Part shown: piece after piece, positions 51,659 through 61,109 of the stretch
Position numbering within the stretch: position 1 is the stretch's first letter
Layout: each line of letters starts with the position of its first letter
Source: Bacteroides sp.
GTDB taxonomy: Bacteria > Bacteroidota > Bacteroidia > Bacteroidales > Bacteroidaceae
Length of the DNA: 64,000 bases
Assembly (NCBI RefSeq): GCF_028690125.1
Contig: NZ_JAQVBV010000006.1
Span: 62,001 to 126,000, forward strand
Direction of reading: 5' to 3'
Notes under the pieces: generated by a model
The model's database searches: none
What the model was told of the DNA's origin: nothing
What the model saw: the letters and a program-made list of their open reading frames with translations, nothing else
Made by a program: the position numbers and the translations under genes

Positions 51659-54277
51659 TTAAATCTCGAAATCAGGTAAATAGTCGGTCAATATTTTATT
51701 AATTTGTTTTCCTTCTATTTGGTCAGTGATGATTGTCGCACCTTGCTTTTTATTAGCATCATAATTCAGTGAAGCCTTTTCTTTCTTATTGGTAACACTG
51801 ATAGCTGCTTTTCCTTTTTCTGTCAGATTACAATTGATTGTCCAGTCACCTACTTGAATGGTGTTACCTTTACGAACGACCTTCATATCCGGGCGATTGT
51901 CTCCATGTGTATCCATGATCGTCAGGAAGCGGGCAGTTTTGGAAGGAATAGTGGTGGAAGAGAAATGCCAATGATTAGGATATTTTACAGCTTTCCCTTG
52001 TGCATTTGTTACGTTTTTCCAGTTTGTCGGAGCGCAGAAGAAAGTATCTACAATGGCTTGTTCGGTTTTGGAAGAGGCAAACAGATGGGCAACAGAAACA
52101 CCACCGGCCTTATTCTTGCCTGTAATCTTTACTTTATCAGGCAATTCTTGCATTTCCATCGGAAGCTCTACTGTATGTAGCAGATAACTCCAGGTGACAG
52201 GTTCTTTTCCTTCCAGTTCATCATAGATAACGTGAATACCGGTTTCGCCTAACTGGATGATGTGACGGCGGAACATATTGAGTTTATTTTCATCCCATCC
52301 TTTTTCCGGTGTGTATTGGGTTTCGGACAGTTCTCCACGTTTCAGCCATAACGGAGAAGTTATTTTACCATAAGCATTGGAAGCATCGCCTACCATATAA
52401 GATAACTTTTCTCCCTCGTACCAGCGTGGAATCCATCCATATCCTTCCGTGCCGATAGTCTGCGTCATTCCATTGACTAGAATACTATTGTGTGCACGGG
52501 TATTGCGATAAGAGTACATACAGTGATCGTCTGTGAATCCGGTGCGGTGTCCACTGCTGTAAAAGATTGCTTTGCCGCCGTAGAACGTATTGAAAGCGTT
52601 CTGATTGGCAAGTGCATGAGAGGTGGAGCCGTAGGGACTGGAACGAAAGGATAGCATAGCGTTTTTTTCGATATCGCCTAAAGAGGTGTGCATTGTTGCT
52701 ATTCCGGTTTCATTGAATACCTTTGTCATGGGTAATTCTGCTAATGAATGCTTTTCTTTGGGAAGAGATTTATTCGTGGTGCAGCGATACCATGTAAGGT
52801 CTCCGGCTTTTCCCAGGAATGTTTTCTTCATAATATCTGGTTCCTTTTTCAGAATTGTGCGTACATAAGCGGCTGCCCAGGGATGATTGCATTCGCGTGC
52901 CAGAGCGTCGGCATATCCTACCCGCGTACCGTTCGGATTCATTTTCGTTTCGTGTGAATTACCGTGTCCGGCTGATTTGGAGAATGGGGGTTGATGATAG
53001 ATAACGTATAAAGCGTTGTTGTTGTACCAAGGATCGGCAAAGAAATCAAATCCGCTGATTCGTGAGTAGAAAGCAGGGACTTCGATCAAGGTGCGGAGAT
53101 TTACATGAAAGTAAGAATCACCGTTGTGCCATCCTCCATCTGTGTTGAGTCCCGGGAGGCGGGATACCCATTGATTGTAACAGTAGTCTACCCACGTAGA
53201 AGCTATAGGAAGTTCGCCGTAGGTGGCAAAAGCAGCCATATTCAGGATACGGAAAGTCATTTGCCATACATGATTGTCGGCGATGCGGTTTTCCAGATGA
53301 TTAACGTATTCATGGTAGAACTTATTGCCGTTATCACGAATACTGTGTAGGAGTAGTTTTCTTTCGGAAGGAGTCAGTAAGTTGTACCAGGCATCATAAG
53401 CGGAAGTACTCATTGACAGGATGGTAGAAAGATTGAAGTCTCCGGCAAAGTATTGGTTGTTTTTCCATGAAAGAATCTCAGAAAGACGTTTGATTCCTTC
53501 GCGGTAGTATATTTCATTTTTAGTCAGTAGGTAGGCACGTACCATTGCTTCGATATTTGCTTCTTCGCGGTCTACAATTTTTCGACTTTCACGGATGATT
53601 GCCGAACGATACTGCACGATATTTGTCAGTTTGACAGCTTGTGTTGTATCAATTTCCTCTTCCAAATGTTTCAATGGTTGAGAGAGACATTTGTTTGCTT
53701 TCTCAATATATGCTTGTGCTTCCGGGTTGTTTTTGTTGCGTTCAATAATGTTGTCCCAGTCATTTGCATCGAGTAAAATACGAGGATGTTTGTGGGGTAA
53801 GTTAGCTAGCACTTTCTCCAAAGAAGGTGGATTGAAGATACGGGTGTCTTCGTCTACAAAGAAATGATAGACGGGAGACCATTCTTCTTTTCCGTCTTTA
53901 TCAACATAGGCATGTTGCCAATACCATTTTCCTTTTCCGAAAAGCTTGAAAGGGTTGAAGAAAGCCCATTTTCTTTCAGCGGTAATGACTTCCGATTTAA
54001 ATTCCGGGTCACGTGCTATGCGAATTCGGTAAGTGACTTCCGGTTTGTGATCATCTTCTTCCACGCCATCAAGTACTGCACCGAGGTGAGGATACTTGTC
54101 CGGCCACATAAAATGTGGTGGATTGACCGTAATGTGTTGTCCGTCTAGAGGAGATGGCATTTCGCGGACTTCATGCATCAAAGTCGGTTGGCTTAGATGT
54201 ATGATACTTTTCTGTGCGTATCCTTTAACGGATAGTAGGAGGGTGCATATCAATAAATAATAGAATATCTGTTTCAT
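51659..54277 (-). CDS. Heparinase II/III family lyase, PL15-type (DUF4962)
   Basis: 872 residues, signal peptide MKQIFYYLLICTLLLSVKGYAQ. N-terminal fibronectin-like DUF4962 region (about 34-125: HEVREMPSPLDGQHITVNPPHFMWPDKYPHLGAV), a helical (alpha/alpha)-toroid middle, and a C-terminal beta-sheet heparinase II/III domain (about 550-800: RAHNSILVNGMTQTIGTEGYGW, YDELEGKEPVTWSYLLHTVELP). It resembles PL15 exolyases of the B. thetaiotaomicron heparan PUL, which attack the oligosaccharide end. Last gene of the PUL strand, 317 bp after the ROK kinase gene. Confidence 0.82.
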   Translation of the reverse strand: MKQIFYYLLICTLLLSVKGYAQKSIIHLSQPTLMHEVREMPSPLDGQHITVNPPHFMWPDKYPHLGAVLDGVEEDDHKPEVTYRIRIARDPEFKSEVITAERKWAFFNPFKLFGKGKWYWQHAYVDKDGKEEWSPVYHFFVDEDTRIFNPPSLEKVLANLPHKHPRILLDANDWDNIIERNKNNPEAQAYIEKANKCLSQPLKHLEEEIDTTQAVKLTNIVQYRSAIIRESRKIVDREEANIEAMVRAYLLTKNEIYYREGIKRLSEILSWKNNQYFAGDFNLSTILSMSTSAYDAWYNLLTPSERKLLLHSIRDNGNKFYHEYVNHLENRIADNHVWQMTFRILNMAAFATYGELPIASTWVDYCYNQWVSRLPGLNTDGGWHNGDSYFHVNLRTLIEVPAFYSRISGFDFFADPWYNNNALYVIYHQPPFSKSAGHGNSHETKMNPNGTRVGYADALARECNHPWAAAYVRTILKKEPDIMKKTFLGKAGDLTWYRCTTNKSLPKEKHSLAELPMTKVFNETGIATMHTSLGDIEKNAMLSFRSSPYGSTSHALANQNAFNTFYGGKAIFYSSGHRTGFTDDHCMYSYRNTRAHNSILVNGMTQTIGTEGYGWIPRWYEGEKLSYMVGDASNAYGKITSPLWLKRGELSETQYTPEKGWDENKLNMFRRHIIQLGETGIHVIYDELEGKEPVTWSYLLHTVELPMEMQELPDKVKITGKNKAGGVSVAHLFASSKTEQAIVDTFFCAPTNWKNVTNAQGKAVKYPNHWHFSSTTIPSKTARFLTIMDTHGDNRPDMKVVRKGNTIQVGDWTINCNLTEKGKAAISVTNKKEKASLNYDANKKQGATIITDQIEGKQINKILTDYLPDFEI

Positions 54278-54594
54278 GAAGAATTGTTTATAAATTGTGA
54301 AATTTCAATCTGCTTTTAGGCGGATTGCATCAATGTTAATTATTAAGTGCATCCGGAATGTGGATGATGAGCATATTGAGAATAAATGTTGGGGGTATGA
54401 TGATGTAGAGAGAAGTAGCAAGCAGCCAATCAACATAGTTTTACGATGGTTGGGGGGATCGGAACTATGTGATATGGTTGCTTGCAGAACTTTGGTTAGT
54501 CATTCCATTCACTTTGGTCGTTATCGAGTGAAAAGAATGTAGCTAATAATTTTAAATAAGTAGTCAATAAGTTAAAGTATTGCAGCGTCTTTCT
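54278..54594. other. Gap between ROK kinase and PL15 lyase
   Basis: 317 bp, no ORF supported; a plus-strand 81-codon frame here has no family features. May hold an internal promoter for the lyase. Confidence 0.4.
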
Positions 54595-55548
54595 TTAATC
54601 TTCCCAATCAGAGAAAATAAGTGAGGCAGCACCGATACATCCCGCCTTGTTGCCCAATGAAGCAGCCATGATCTTGGTGTTTACCGCGCAGTCCGGTATT
54701 GCATAACGGAAGGCTTTCTCACTGACTTTCCGGATATAGAATTCTCCGGCTTCCGATAAACCTCCGCCGATTACAATTCTCTGAGGGCTGAATATATTGA
54801 TGAATCCGGCAATGCCGTGTCCCAGAAAGTCGCAATGTTCGTCTAGCGATTGAGTGGCTATTTTGTTTCCTGCTTTATAAAGACGGACAATTAATTCTCC
54901 GTTGATTTCTTCGTTGGGATATGAGATTCCTGCTTCTGTTATCCGTTGGCGGAAGCGACGGACTAATGCTGCTGTAGAGGCATAGTGTTCCAGACAGCCC
55001 ACTGAGCCGCAAGCACATTCTTCTCCATTGGCAATCAAAGGTACATGACCGAGTTCGGTTCCACGATTGGCGAAACCGTTGAATAGTTTGCCATCAATGA
55101 CCACTGCACCGCCTATTCCCGTTCCTACTGTCAGGAAAACAACATGGGTTGCTCCTTTGCCGGCTCCAAATTGCACTTCGCCCAATCCCATGAGATTTGC
55201 ATCATTACCGAGGGATGTTACAATGCCTGTGCGTGCTTCCATATGATCCGCCAAACGAATATTTTCCCAACCTTTGATATTTTCAGCACCTCCTATGATA
55301 ATGCGATTAGTGTCATCTACAATTCCCGGAGTTCCGATGCCGATACCTCCGATATGAATCTTGTACGACTCTGCATACTCTGTTATATCATCAACTGCCA
55401 CTTCCAACTGATGAATAACAGCGTCTGCCGATTCGTCAGCTCTTGACGGAATCTTACCCTCGAAATGAAATGTTCCTTTATTATCTATAAGTGCATATTT
55501 TATAGATGTTCCACCAAGATCAATCCCTATCGCATAATGTTTTTTCAT
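54595..55548 (-). CDS. ROK family sugar kinase
   Basis: 317 residues. ATP-binding GIDLGGTSIKYALID (8-22), catalytic D116 in LGNDANLMGLGE, and the ROK zinc motif with H168 (ELGHVPL) and C178, C180, C185 (ECACGSVGCLE). ROK kinases phosphorylate glucose, N-acetylglucosamine or related sugars. The heparan PUL location suggests glucosamine or GlcNAc released by the lyases, sulfatase and glycuronidase. 68 bp after the DUF3604 gene on the same strand. Confidence 0.9.
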   Translation of the reverse strand: MKKHYAIGIDLGGTSIKYALIDNKGTFHFEGKIPSRADESADAVIHQLEVAVDDITEYAESYKIHIGGIGIGTPGIVDDTNRIIIGGAENIKGWENIRLADHMEARTGIVTSLGNDANLMGLGEVQFGAGKGATHVVFLTVGTGIGGAVVIDGKLFNGFANRGTELGHVPLIANGEECACGSVGCLEHYASTAALVRRFRQRITEAGISYPNEEINGELIVRLYKAGNKIATQSLDEHCDFLGHGIAGFINIFSPQRIVIGGGLSEAGEFYIRKVSEKAFRYAIPDCAVNTKIMAASLGNKAGCIGAASLIFSDWED

Positions 55549-55616
55549 TGCTAACTTATTTCTTTAACTATTAACTGCTTAACTATTATTTGATTATTCA
55601 ACTACTACTTCATCAA

Positions 55617-57245
55617 TCACACCCTTTCTGCCCAGATCGGAGAGCTCCATGCCCATTGCCCATCACGCTGGCGCACACGCACATAATAATAATCCGTGTC
55701 GCGTTGAGGTTCTTTATCTTCCATGAAGTGCTCAACAGTAAAACTGTTTTCCGGCATGGCACGGTTAAAGAGAATTGCTTCACTCAACCAACCGGTCATG
55801 AAATGAGAGCGTGCTCCTTCCAGTAGTTTGCCTAAGGTATGCTCAAACTTTTGGCCGTTAAAGTTAGCAATTATTTTTCCGTCTTTCGGCATTTCTACAT
55901 AGAGAATTACAGCTTGCATGGCGGCAGTGGTTGTATTAGGGTTCTTACTGCTGTACATATCGAGTTCCGTATCTTTCTCTGTGGCAGATACAATGCGGTT
56001 TACGTGTGTATGGAACTCTGTTTCACCTTCTTGTGGAGAAGTGAAAGCTGCACCCCGGAAACAAGGAGTTACACTCAGAATTCGTCCTTTGTCTACTGCC
56101 AGTTTGCCTTGCCAGTGTACATATTCCTCTTCGCGGTTCCATCCAAAATCTACTTTCACTTTGCAGCGGATAGTCTCTTCTTTCGGAGCAACCGGAGTCA
56201 GCGGGCCGTTCATACGTGCCAGAATCTGACCGTTTTTAACGATATCCACATAATCAATGCAGCTTTCGCCCGTTACATTCAGATACATACGGCGGCTGTT
56301 TCCACGAACTACATCGCCCATCAAAGCATCGTTGAGGCGGAAGTCGATTAAAATCTTATCTCCTGTTGCCGCACAAACATGGCGGTTGCGAAGAGCTTCC
56401 CAGATTGCGTCACGTGTCAATGAAGGAGCCAATACGCCAATGCGTCCGTCACCATAACTTCCCGGATAACCGGAATGTTGGTCGGTAGAAGCCATGATAC
56501 CGAATTTATGTCCCTGATCTAAACCATATTGAATAGTTCCTTCCCATTGGCGAGGTCCCATATCATGCAAATATGGATAATCGCCTTGGTCGCTTTCTGC
56601 CAAACCGTGACGTGAATACATCTCTACAAAAGGAGTAATATCTCCTTCGGTGAAGCATTTCCAGTTGTATCCGCGATAACCGCCTTGATACCCCATGTGG
56701 TGGGGAGTGACAAATACTTTATGTCCTTTCGCTCTTTGTTTCCAGTCTTCGATAGAAGTGCAATCAACCAGCGGTGCGTCCAAGTCGTAATTCAGAGCAA
56801 CGTGGTCTCCGTGTTCCATGCTGTGAGCTTCGTAGCCGACAAAAGTAAGGAATTCGCCTTCTTTATTGTATTCGTTCGTCATTCGTACATATTTCTCATA
56901 GCCTCCTTCGCGTAACCGCTTGAAGGCTCCGGTATGATAGTCGATTACCCATTTCAGGCGTGGATCATTTTCTCCCGGAATATCCGGCCACATTGCATGA
57001 GGGGTGACACTGACAAAGTCTAACTGCCCTTTTGCTGCTTCAAAAGCATCGCGCATATCCCCGTGTCCGTAGGTAAGGTTACAGTGGTTGTGTAAGTCTC
57101 CCCAGTACATTTTCATATTACTTGGGGAAGGTATTGCTTTTTTAGCTTCTTTACTGCCTGCTGCGCAGGAGCCCAGCAAACTGCCGGAAGCTGCCAATCC
57201 TAGAAAAGACCAGCCCGTGTTTTTTATAAAACTTCTTCTATCCAT
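55617..57245 (-). CDS. DUF3604/PHP-type putative metal hydrolase in the heparan PUL
   Basis: 542 residues. N-terminal signal with a twin arginine and a lipobox-like cysteine (MDRRSFIKNTG, LLGSC; C27). The domain opens with GDLHNHC (D50, H52, H54), typical of PHP phosphoesterase/DUF3604 metal sites, with further candidates: VFVTPHH, MASTDQHSGY and GYEAHSMEHGDH. The C-terminal ~200 residues are beta-rich. Activity is unknown; placement between the sulfatase and kinase suggests it acts on a heparan oligosaccharide. It is the least explained enzyme in this PUL. Confidence 0.7.
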   Translation of the reverse strand: MDRRSFIKNTGWSFLGLAASGSLLGSCAAGSKEAKKAIPSPSNMKMYWGDLHNHCNLTYGHGDMRDAFEAAKGQLDFVSVTPHAMWPDIPGENDPRLKWVIDYHTGAFKRLREGGYEKYVRMTNEYNKEGEFLTFVGYEAHSMEHGDHVALNYDLDAPLVDCTSIEDWKQRAKGHKVFVTPHHMGYQGGYRGYNWKCFTEGDITPFVEMYSRHGLAESDQGDYPYLHDMGPRQWEGTIQYGLDQGHKFGIMASTDQHSGYPGSYGDGRIGVLAPSLTRDAIWEALRNRHVCAATGDKILIDFRLNDALMGDVVRGNSRRMYLNVTGESCIDYVDIVKNGQILARMNGPLTPVAPKEETIRCKVKVDFGWNREEEYVHWQGKLAVDKGRILSVTPCFRGAAFTSPQEGETEFHTHVNRIVSATEKDTELDMYSSKNPNTTTAAMQAVILYVEMPKDGKIIANFNGQKFEHTLGKLLEGARSHFMTGWLSEAILFNRAMPENSFTVEHFMEDKEPQRDTDYYYVRVRQRDGQWAWSSPIWAERV

Positions 57246-57383
57246 GGTTTTATTTATTAATCGGTTATTCTATTAGCGTTTATATAGATTAAGAGACGGA
57301 TACACTGATTATCTGTTGTCTGATCCGCTTGTTTGGAATCATTTCTGTTATTTGTTACCCGTCAATGGTATTATCATGAAATC

Positions 57384-59003
57384 TTAATGAGCATCCGGCT
57401 TTAGCGCATTGTCGGGATCACCTTTGTAAAGAACGATCTCTTTTTCTTCCGGATCAGTATCATTATATTGTTTCTGGGTATCCTGAAGTAATTGTATCAG
57501 TTCTTTTTGCTTCTCTGCATATTCTGTTTTTCCGAATACATTATTCATTTCTCTGGGATCAGCTTTCAGGTCGTACATTTCCCATTCATCAATATCATTG
57601 TAGAAATGAATCAGCTTAAAGTCTTGTGTACGGATACCGTAATGACGTTTCACCGAATGTTCTGCCGGATATTCATAATAATGATAATAAGCGGCTTTAC
57701 GCCAATCTTTAGGTGTCTTGCCTTCGTTATCCAGAATCGGTTTCAGTGATTCTCCCTGAATGTCTTCCGGAATTTTAATTCCTGCATAATCGAGGAAAGT
57801 AGGAGCGAAGTCCACGTTCATGCTAATAGCATTACTGGTACTTCCTGCTTTAATGCTTTTAGGAAAACGGATGATAAGAGGCATACGCTGACACTCTTCG
57901 TACATAAATCGTTTGTCAAACCAACCATGTTCTCCAAGGAAGAATCCCTGGTCGGAGGTATAAACAATAAGGGTGTTATCCAATTCACCGATTTTTTCGA
58001 GATAATTGATCAGACGGCCGATGTTTTCATCAACAGCCAGTACCGTAGCAAGATAATCGCGCATATATTGCTGGTATTTCCAACTGATTAATGCTTTGCC
58101 TTTGAGGTTGTCTTTGCGATATTCTGCAATACGTTGTGCGTATGCAGAGTCCCATTTGTGCTGTACTTCTATCGGCATACGCTTGTAGACGCTGTACAGG
58201 CGGTTGGTGGTGTCTTTCAACATCTCCTCACGGGTAAGGAGTTTTAAGTCCCAGTCTTCCGTTAATGTATGCTCGATAGACATATCTTGTTCGCGTGCCG
58301 CACGTCCGCGTCCTTCGTAGTCGTCAAATAAGCTAGGCGGTTCGGGGAAAGTGGTGTTATTGAATATGCCTAAATGTCGCGGAGAGGGCATCCAGTTGCG
58401 GTGCGGAGCTTTCTGATGATACATCATGCAGAAAGGCTTGTTCTTGTCGCGGTTTTCAAGGAACTCGATTGCTTTGTCGGTGATAATATCGGTGGCATAT
58501 CCTTTTTCTACTATATGTTTTCCGTTCTCCCAAAAGTCAGGATTGTAGTAATCACCTTGTTCATGCTGTCCGGTAAGGATACTCCAATGATCGAATCCTT
58601 GAGGTTCACTGATGAGATGCCATTTACCGACGATAGCTGTTTGATATCCGGCTTGTTGAAGGATTTTCGGGAAAGTCTGCTGGTCGCCGTCGAAGACACT
58701 GGCATTATCGGTAAAGCCATTTACATGGCTGAATTTTCCTGTGAGTACACAAGCACGTGACGGACCGGAAAGAGCATTGACAGCATAACAATTGTCGAAC
58801 CGGATTCCTTCGTTGGCAATACGATCCATGTTCGGAGTCTGTATCAGGTTACCTCCGTAACATGACATTGCTTGGGTAGTGTGGTCGTCCGTCATCATAA
58901 AGATAATGTTGGGACGTTTGGTTTCTTTTTTTTTCTGATTACCGCAGGAAGCGAGGCTTAATGCAGCTAAGGGGAGTAGTAAGGTAGAGGCTCTGTTTAT
59001 CAT
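57384..59003 (-). CDS. Serine-type sulfatase, probable N-acetylglucosamine-6-O-sulfatase
   Basis: 539 residues, lipoprotein-like signal (MINRASTLLLPLAALSLASC, C20). Metal site DDH (39-41, MMTDDHTTQ), formylglycine motif S79-G-P-S-R (LSGPSRACVLTGK), Ser-type. Other signatures: GKWHLISEPQGFDHWSIL, and TSDQGFFLGEHGWFDKR. The order (lyase, glycuronidase, sulfatase) matches the B. thetaiotaomicron heparan PUL, where the equivalent protein is a GlcNAc-6-O-sulfatase (family knowledge; not tested here). Very similar layout to the sulfatase at 47196. Maturation needs an anSME, not in this window. Confidence 0.88.
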   Translation of the reverse strand: MINRASTLLLPLAALSLASCGNQKKKETKRPNIIFMMTDDHTTQAMSCYGGNLIQTPNMDRIANEGIRFDNCYAVNALSGPSRACVLTGKFSHVNGFTDNASVFDGDQQTFPKILQQAGYQTAIVGKWHLISEPQGFDHWSILTGQHEQGDYYNPDFWENGKHIVEKGYATDIITDKAIEFLENRDKNKPFCMMYHQKAPHRNWMPSPRHLGIFNNTTFPEPPSLFDDYEGRGRAAREQDMSIEHTLTEDWDLKLLTREEMLKDTTNRLYSVYKRMPIEVQHKWDSAYAQRIAEYRKDNLKGKALISWKYQQYMRDYLATVLAVDENIGRLINYLEKIGELDNTLIVYTSDQGFFLGEHGWFDKRFMYEECQRMPLIIRFPKSIKAGSTSNAISMNVDFAPTFLDYAGIKIPEDIQGESLKPILDNEGKTPKDWRKAAYYHYYEYPAEHSVKRHYGIRTQDFKLIHFYNDIDEWEMYDLKADPREMNNVFGKTEYAEKQKELIQLLQDTQKQYNDTDPEEKEIVLYKGDPDNALKPDAH

Positions 59004-59082
59004 TGCAGCAATATTATTGGAGATGTATCAAAAGTATATCAGCACTTTTTTAAAAGCACTAATATACTTCTGACTCATCTTT

Positions 59083-61083
59083 TTATAGTTTGTATTTTAA
59101 TGACTGTTTCTTTCCGTTTACTTTTACTTCTACTTCCAAACCATTTTCATCGAATGCTTTGTTCTTGAACTTAGCTGCAAATTTGGGGGCATCTGCGCTT
59201 TTCCGGGTTGGATAGATCACTGTGATGTAGCGTACTGCATCATCGTTGTCTTTTTTCACATTGAATGATACATTCATACGTTTAAAGCGTTTGCGATAAG
59301 CAGTAGAGCACCATCCCGGTTCTTTCTTCAAACTCATTCCTTCAGGACCGAAGCATTGTAATTTCATATTGCTTCCGTCTTCGAACTGGGTAGTGAAAGT
59401 CATGTCTTCACGGCTATTGGCAATTTCTCCTTTCGGCATCTGGTAATGAAGATTGATTGAACCTTTCGCACTACCTGCCAATTCGTCTACAATAACGAAG
59501 TAAGTATTATCGACGAAGAAAATAGAACGGCGGTGTTTCAGGTTTTTGTAGCTTGGATTTTCAGTAACCAACGTTTGGATATTACCTTCCGGTTGCCACA
59601 GTTTAGTAATTGATTCGGTAGTCTCCAGATTCTTGTTGTCCAATGTTACCGTGTTGTGTACACTAGTCTGGCGATGCCAGTTACGTTGTTCCATAACTTC
59701 CCCTTCTCCGGCATATACATATGAACCGGAATCCGGGAATAAGTTCTTACCGTTGAACCATAATTCGAATGTACCATTATCCGGCTGACAATGCCAGAAT
59801 GCTTTCGGTCCGGCTTTTACTACCATCTGCGTGGCATCCATTCCCCAAGAGTTGCGAAATACGAAGAAACCGGATTTCAGGAATCCTTTTGATGCATAGT
59901 CGGGCAATGCACCTTCTTTGCCTTCAGTAGCAAAATAGAGAATTGTTTTGTTTTGGGGAAACAGTTTAGTCCAATCCTTGTAGTTTTTTAGCATTTCTTT
60001 CTTATCAGACAATTTGGCATCGCTGAAACACGGATTTGTATAATCCGGGAAAGAGAGATTGAGATAAAACATGATCATACTTTCAACAGTATCCAGATAG
60101 CTTTGTGGAAATTCATTGCGGAATCCGTTCTGATCGGCAATCTTGATTGCTTTGCAGAAAATATTGATAGCTGCAAGATGATAATGAGGATCAAGTTCGA
60201 ATTGTCCTCCATCGTTGTATACCTGTACGTTGATTTCACGGTTCAGGATGTCAATTCCACTTTTTCTCCAAGCAGGAGCATCTTTGAATTCAGGGAAAAA
60301 CGCACCGGCATAAATCATACGTTGAGCTTCAAACAATAAGTGATTTCCTTGGTCGGAGTAGTTACCCAGAATATGTATGGCGTGCTTGTGGTAGTTTACC
60401 AGAAACTCGGTCAGGAAATCGGGAGTGAAAGAGGGAGAGGGAAGGAATAATTGGAATTGAGAAGTCTGGTCTTGCAGACGGTTGCTCACTTCTAACGGAC
60501 GCCATGCAAAACGTACGTTCTCTATTTCGCCTTTGATTTTACCGTCACTCAGTAACTCATATTCTTTTTTGTCCATCTTTACCAACGGATTCTTTTTGAT
60601 CCAATCGATAAATTGAGAAGCCCATTCTTTTGCATACTTCTCGTCACCCGATACACGGTATGCTTTCCCCATCGGAGTAAACCATTTATGACGGTGCAGC
60701 TGCCAACGAAGTTCGTTGTCTTTTACGGGCCAGTATTGCCAATTAATATCTTCTCCGTAGTTGTAAGAAGGTTGATATCCTTTATGCACAAAGAATGTGT
60801 GTTTCAGTCCGTCATCCGCCCATTGCTGTTCTTCTTTGCCGATAGTTATTTTCGACAGGTTTATATCCGGAGTTTTCACATTTGTGCGGGCACGATAATA
60901 ATCGAGCAGAGCTTTTGCAGCATCCTCGTCTTTGCCTTCCTGATGCAATGACTTTACCTTTTCCAGTCCTGGATAATCCAGGTTGAGAAGCGAAAATACT
61001 TCGCTTTTCAGCTCCTGGGCTTGCATTCTGCCTACCAAACAAGCAAAGGTTAGTAAAATGGTATATTTAAAAATCTTATTCAT
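59083..61083 (-). CDS. hepC: Heparan-sulfate lyase, PL12 (heparinase III-type)
   Basis: 666 residues, signal peptide MNKIFKYTILLTFACLVGRMQAQ. An N-terminal alpha toroid (about 30-380: WPVKDNELRWQLHRHKWFTPMG, YSDQGNHLLFEAQRMIYAGAFFPE, YNDGGQFELDPHYHLAAINIF) and a C-terminal beta-sheet domain (about 390-666: DSGSYVYAGEGEVMEQRNWHRQTSVHNTVTLDN, FVDNTYFVIVDEL). This is the PL12 layout; heparin-sulfate lyase cleaves low-sulfated glucosaminyl-uronic acid bonds. 26 bp after the GH88 gene in the same operon. Confidence 0.92.
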   Translation of the reverse strand: MNKIFKYTILLTFACLVGRMQAQELKSEVFSLLNLDYPGLEKVKSLHQEGKDEDAAKALLDYYRARTNVKTPDINLSKITIGKEEQQWADDGLKHTFFVHKGYQPSYNYGEDINWQYWPVKDNELRWQLHRHKWFTPMGKAYRVSGDEKYAKEWASQFIDWIKKNPLVKMDKKEYELLSDGKIKGEIENVRFAWRPLEVSNRLQDQTSQFQLFLPSPSFTPDFLTEFLVNYHKHAIHILGNYSDQGNHLLFEAQRMIYAGAFFPEFKDAPAWRKSGIDILNREINVQVYNDGGQFELDPHYHLAAINIFCKAIKIADQNGFRNEFPQSYLDTVESMIMFYLNLSFPDYTNPCFSDAKLSDKKEMLKNYKDWTKLFPQNKTILYFATEGKEGALPDYASKGFLKSGFFVFRNSWGMDATQMVVKAGPKAFWHCQPDNGTFELWFNGKNLFPDSGSYVYAGEGEVMEQRNWHRQTSVHNTVTLDNKNLETTESITKLWQPEGNIQTLVTENPSYKNLKHRRSIFFVDNTYFVIVDELAGSAKGSINLHYQMPKGEIANSREDMTFTTQFEDGSNMKLQCFGPEGMSLKKEPGWCSTAYRKRFKRMNVSFNVKKDNDDAVRYITVIYPTRKSADAPKFAAKFKNKAFDENGLEVEVKVNGKKQSLKYKL

Positions 61084-61109
61084 GATAAATCTGTATTATA
61101 GTTTGCTTA

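Noticed and set aside
54297..54542. 81-codon plus-strand ORF in the gap between PL15 and ROK genes
   Set aside because: No signal, motif or domain; runs against the operon; the minus strand is blocked by stops, so nothing supports coding.
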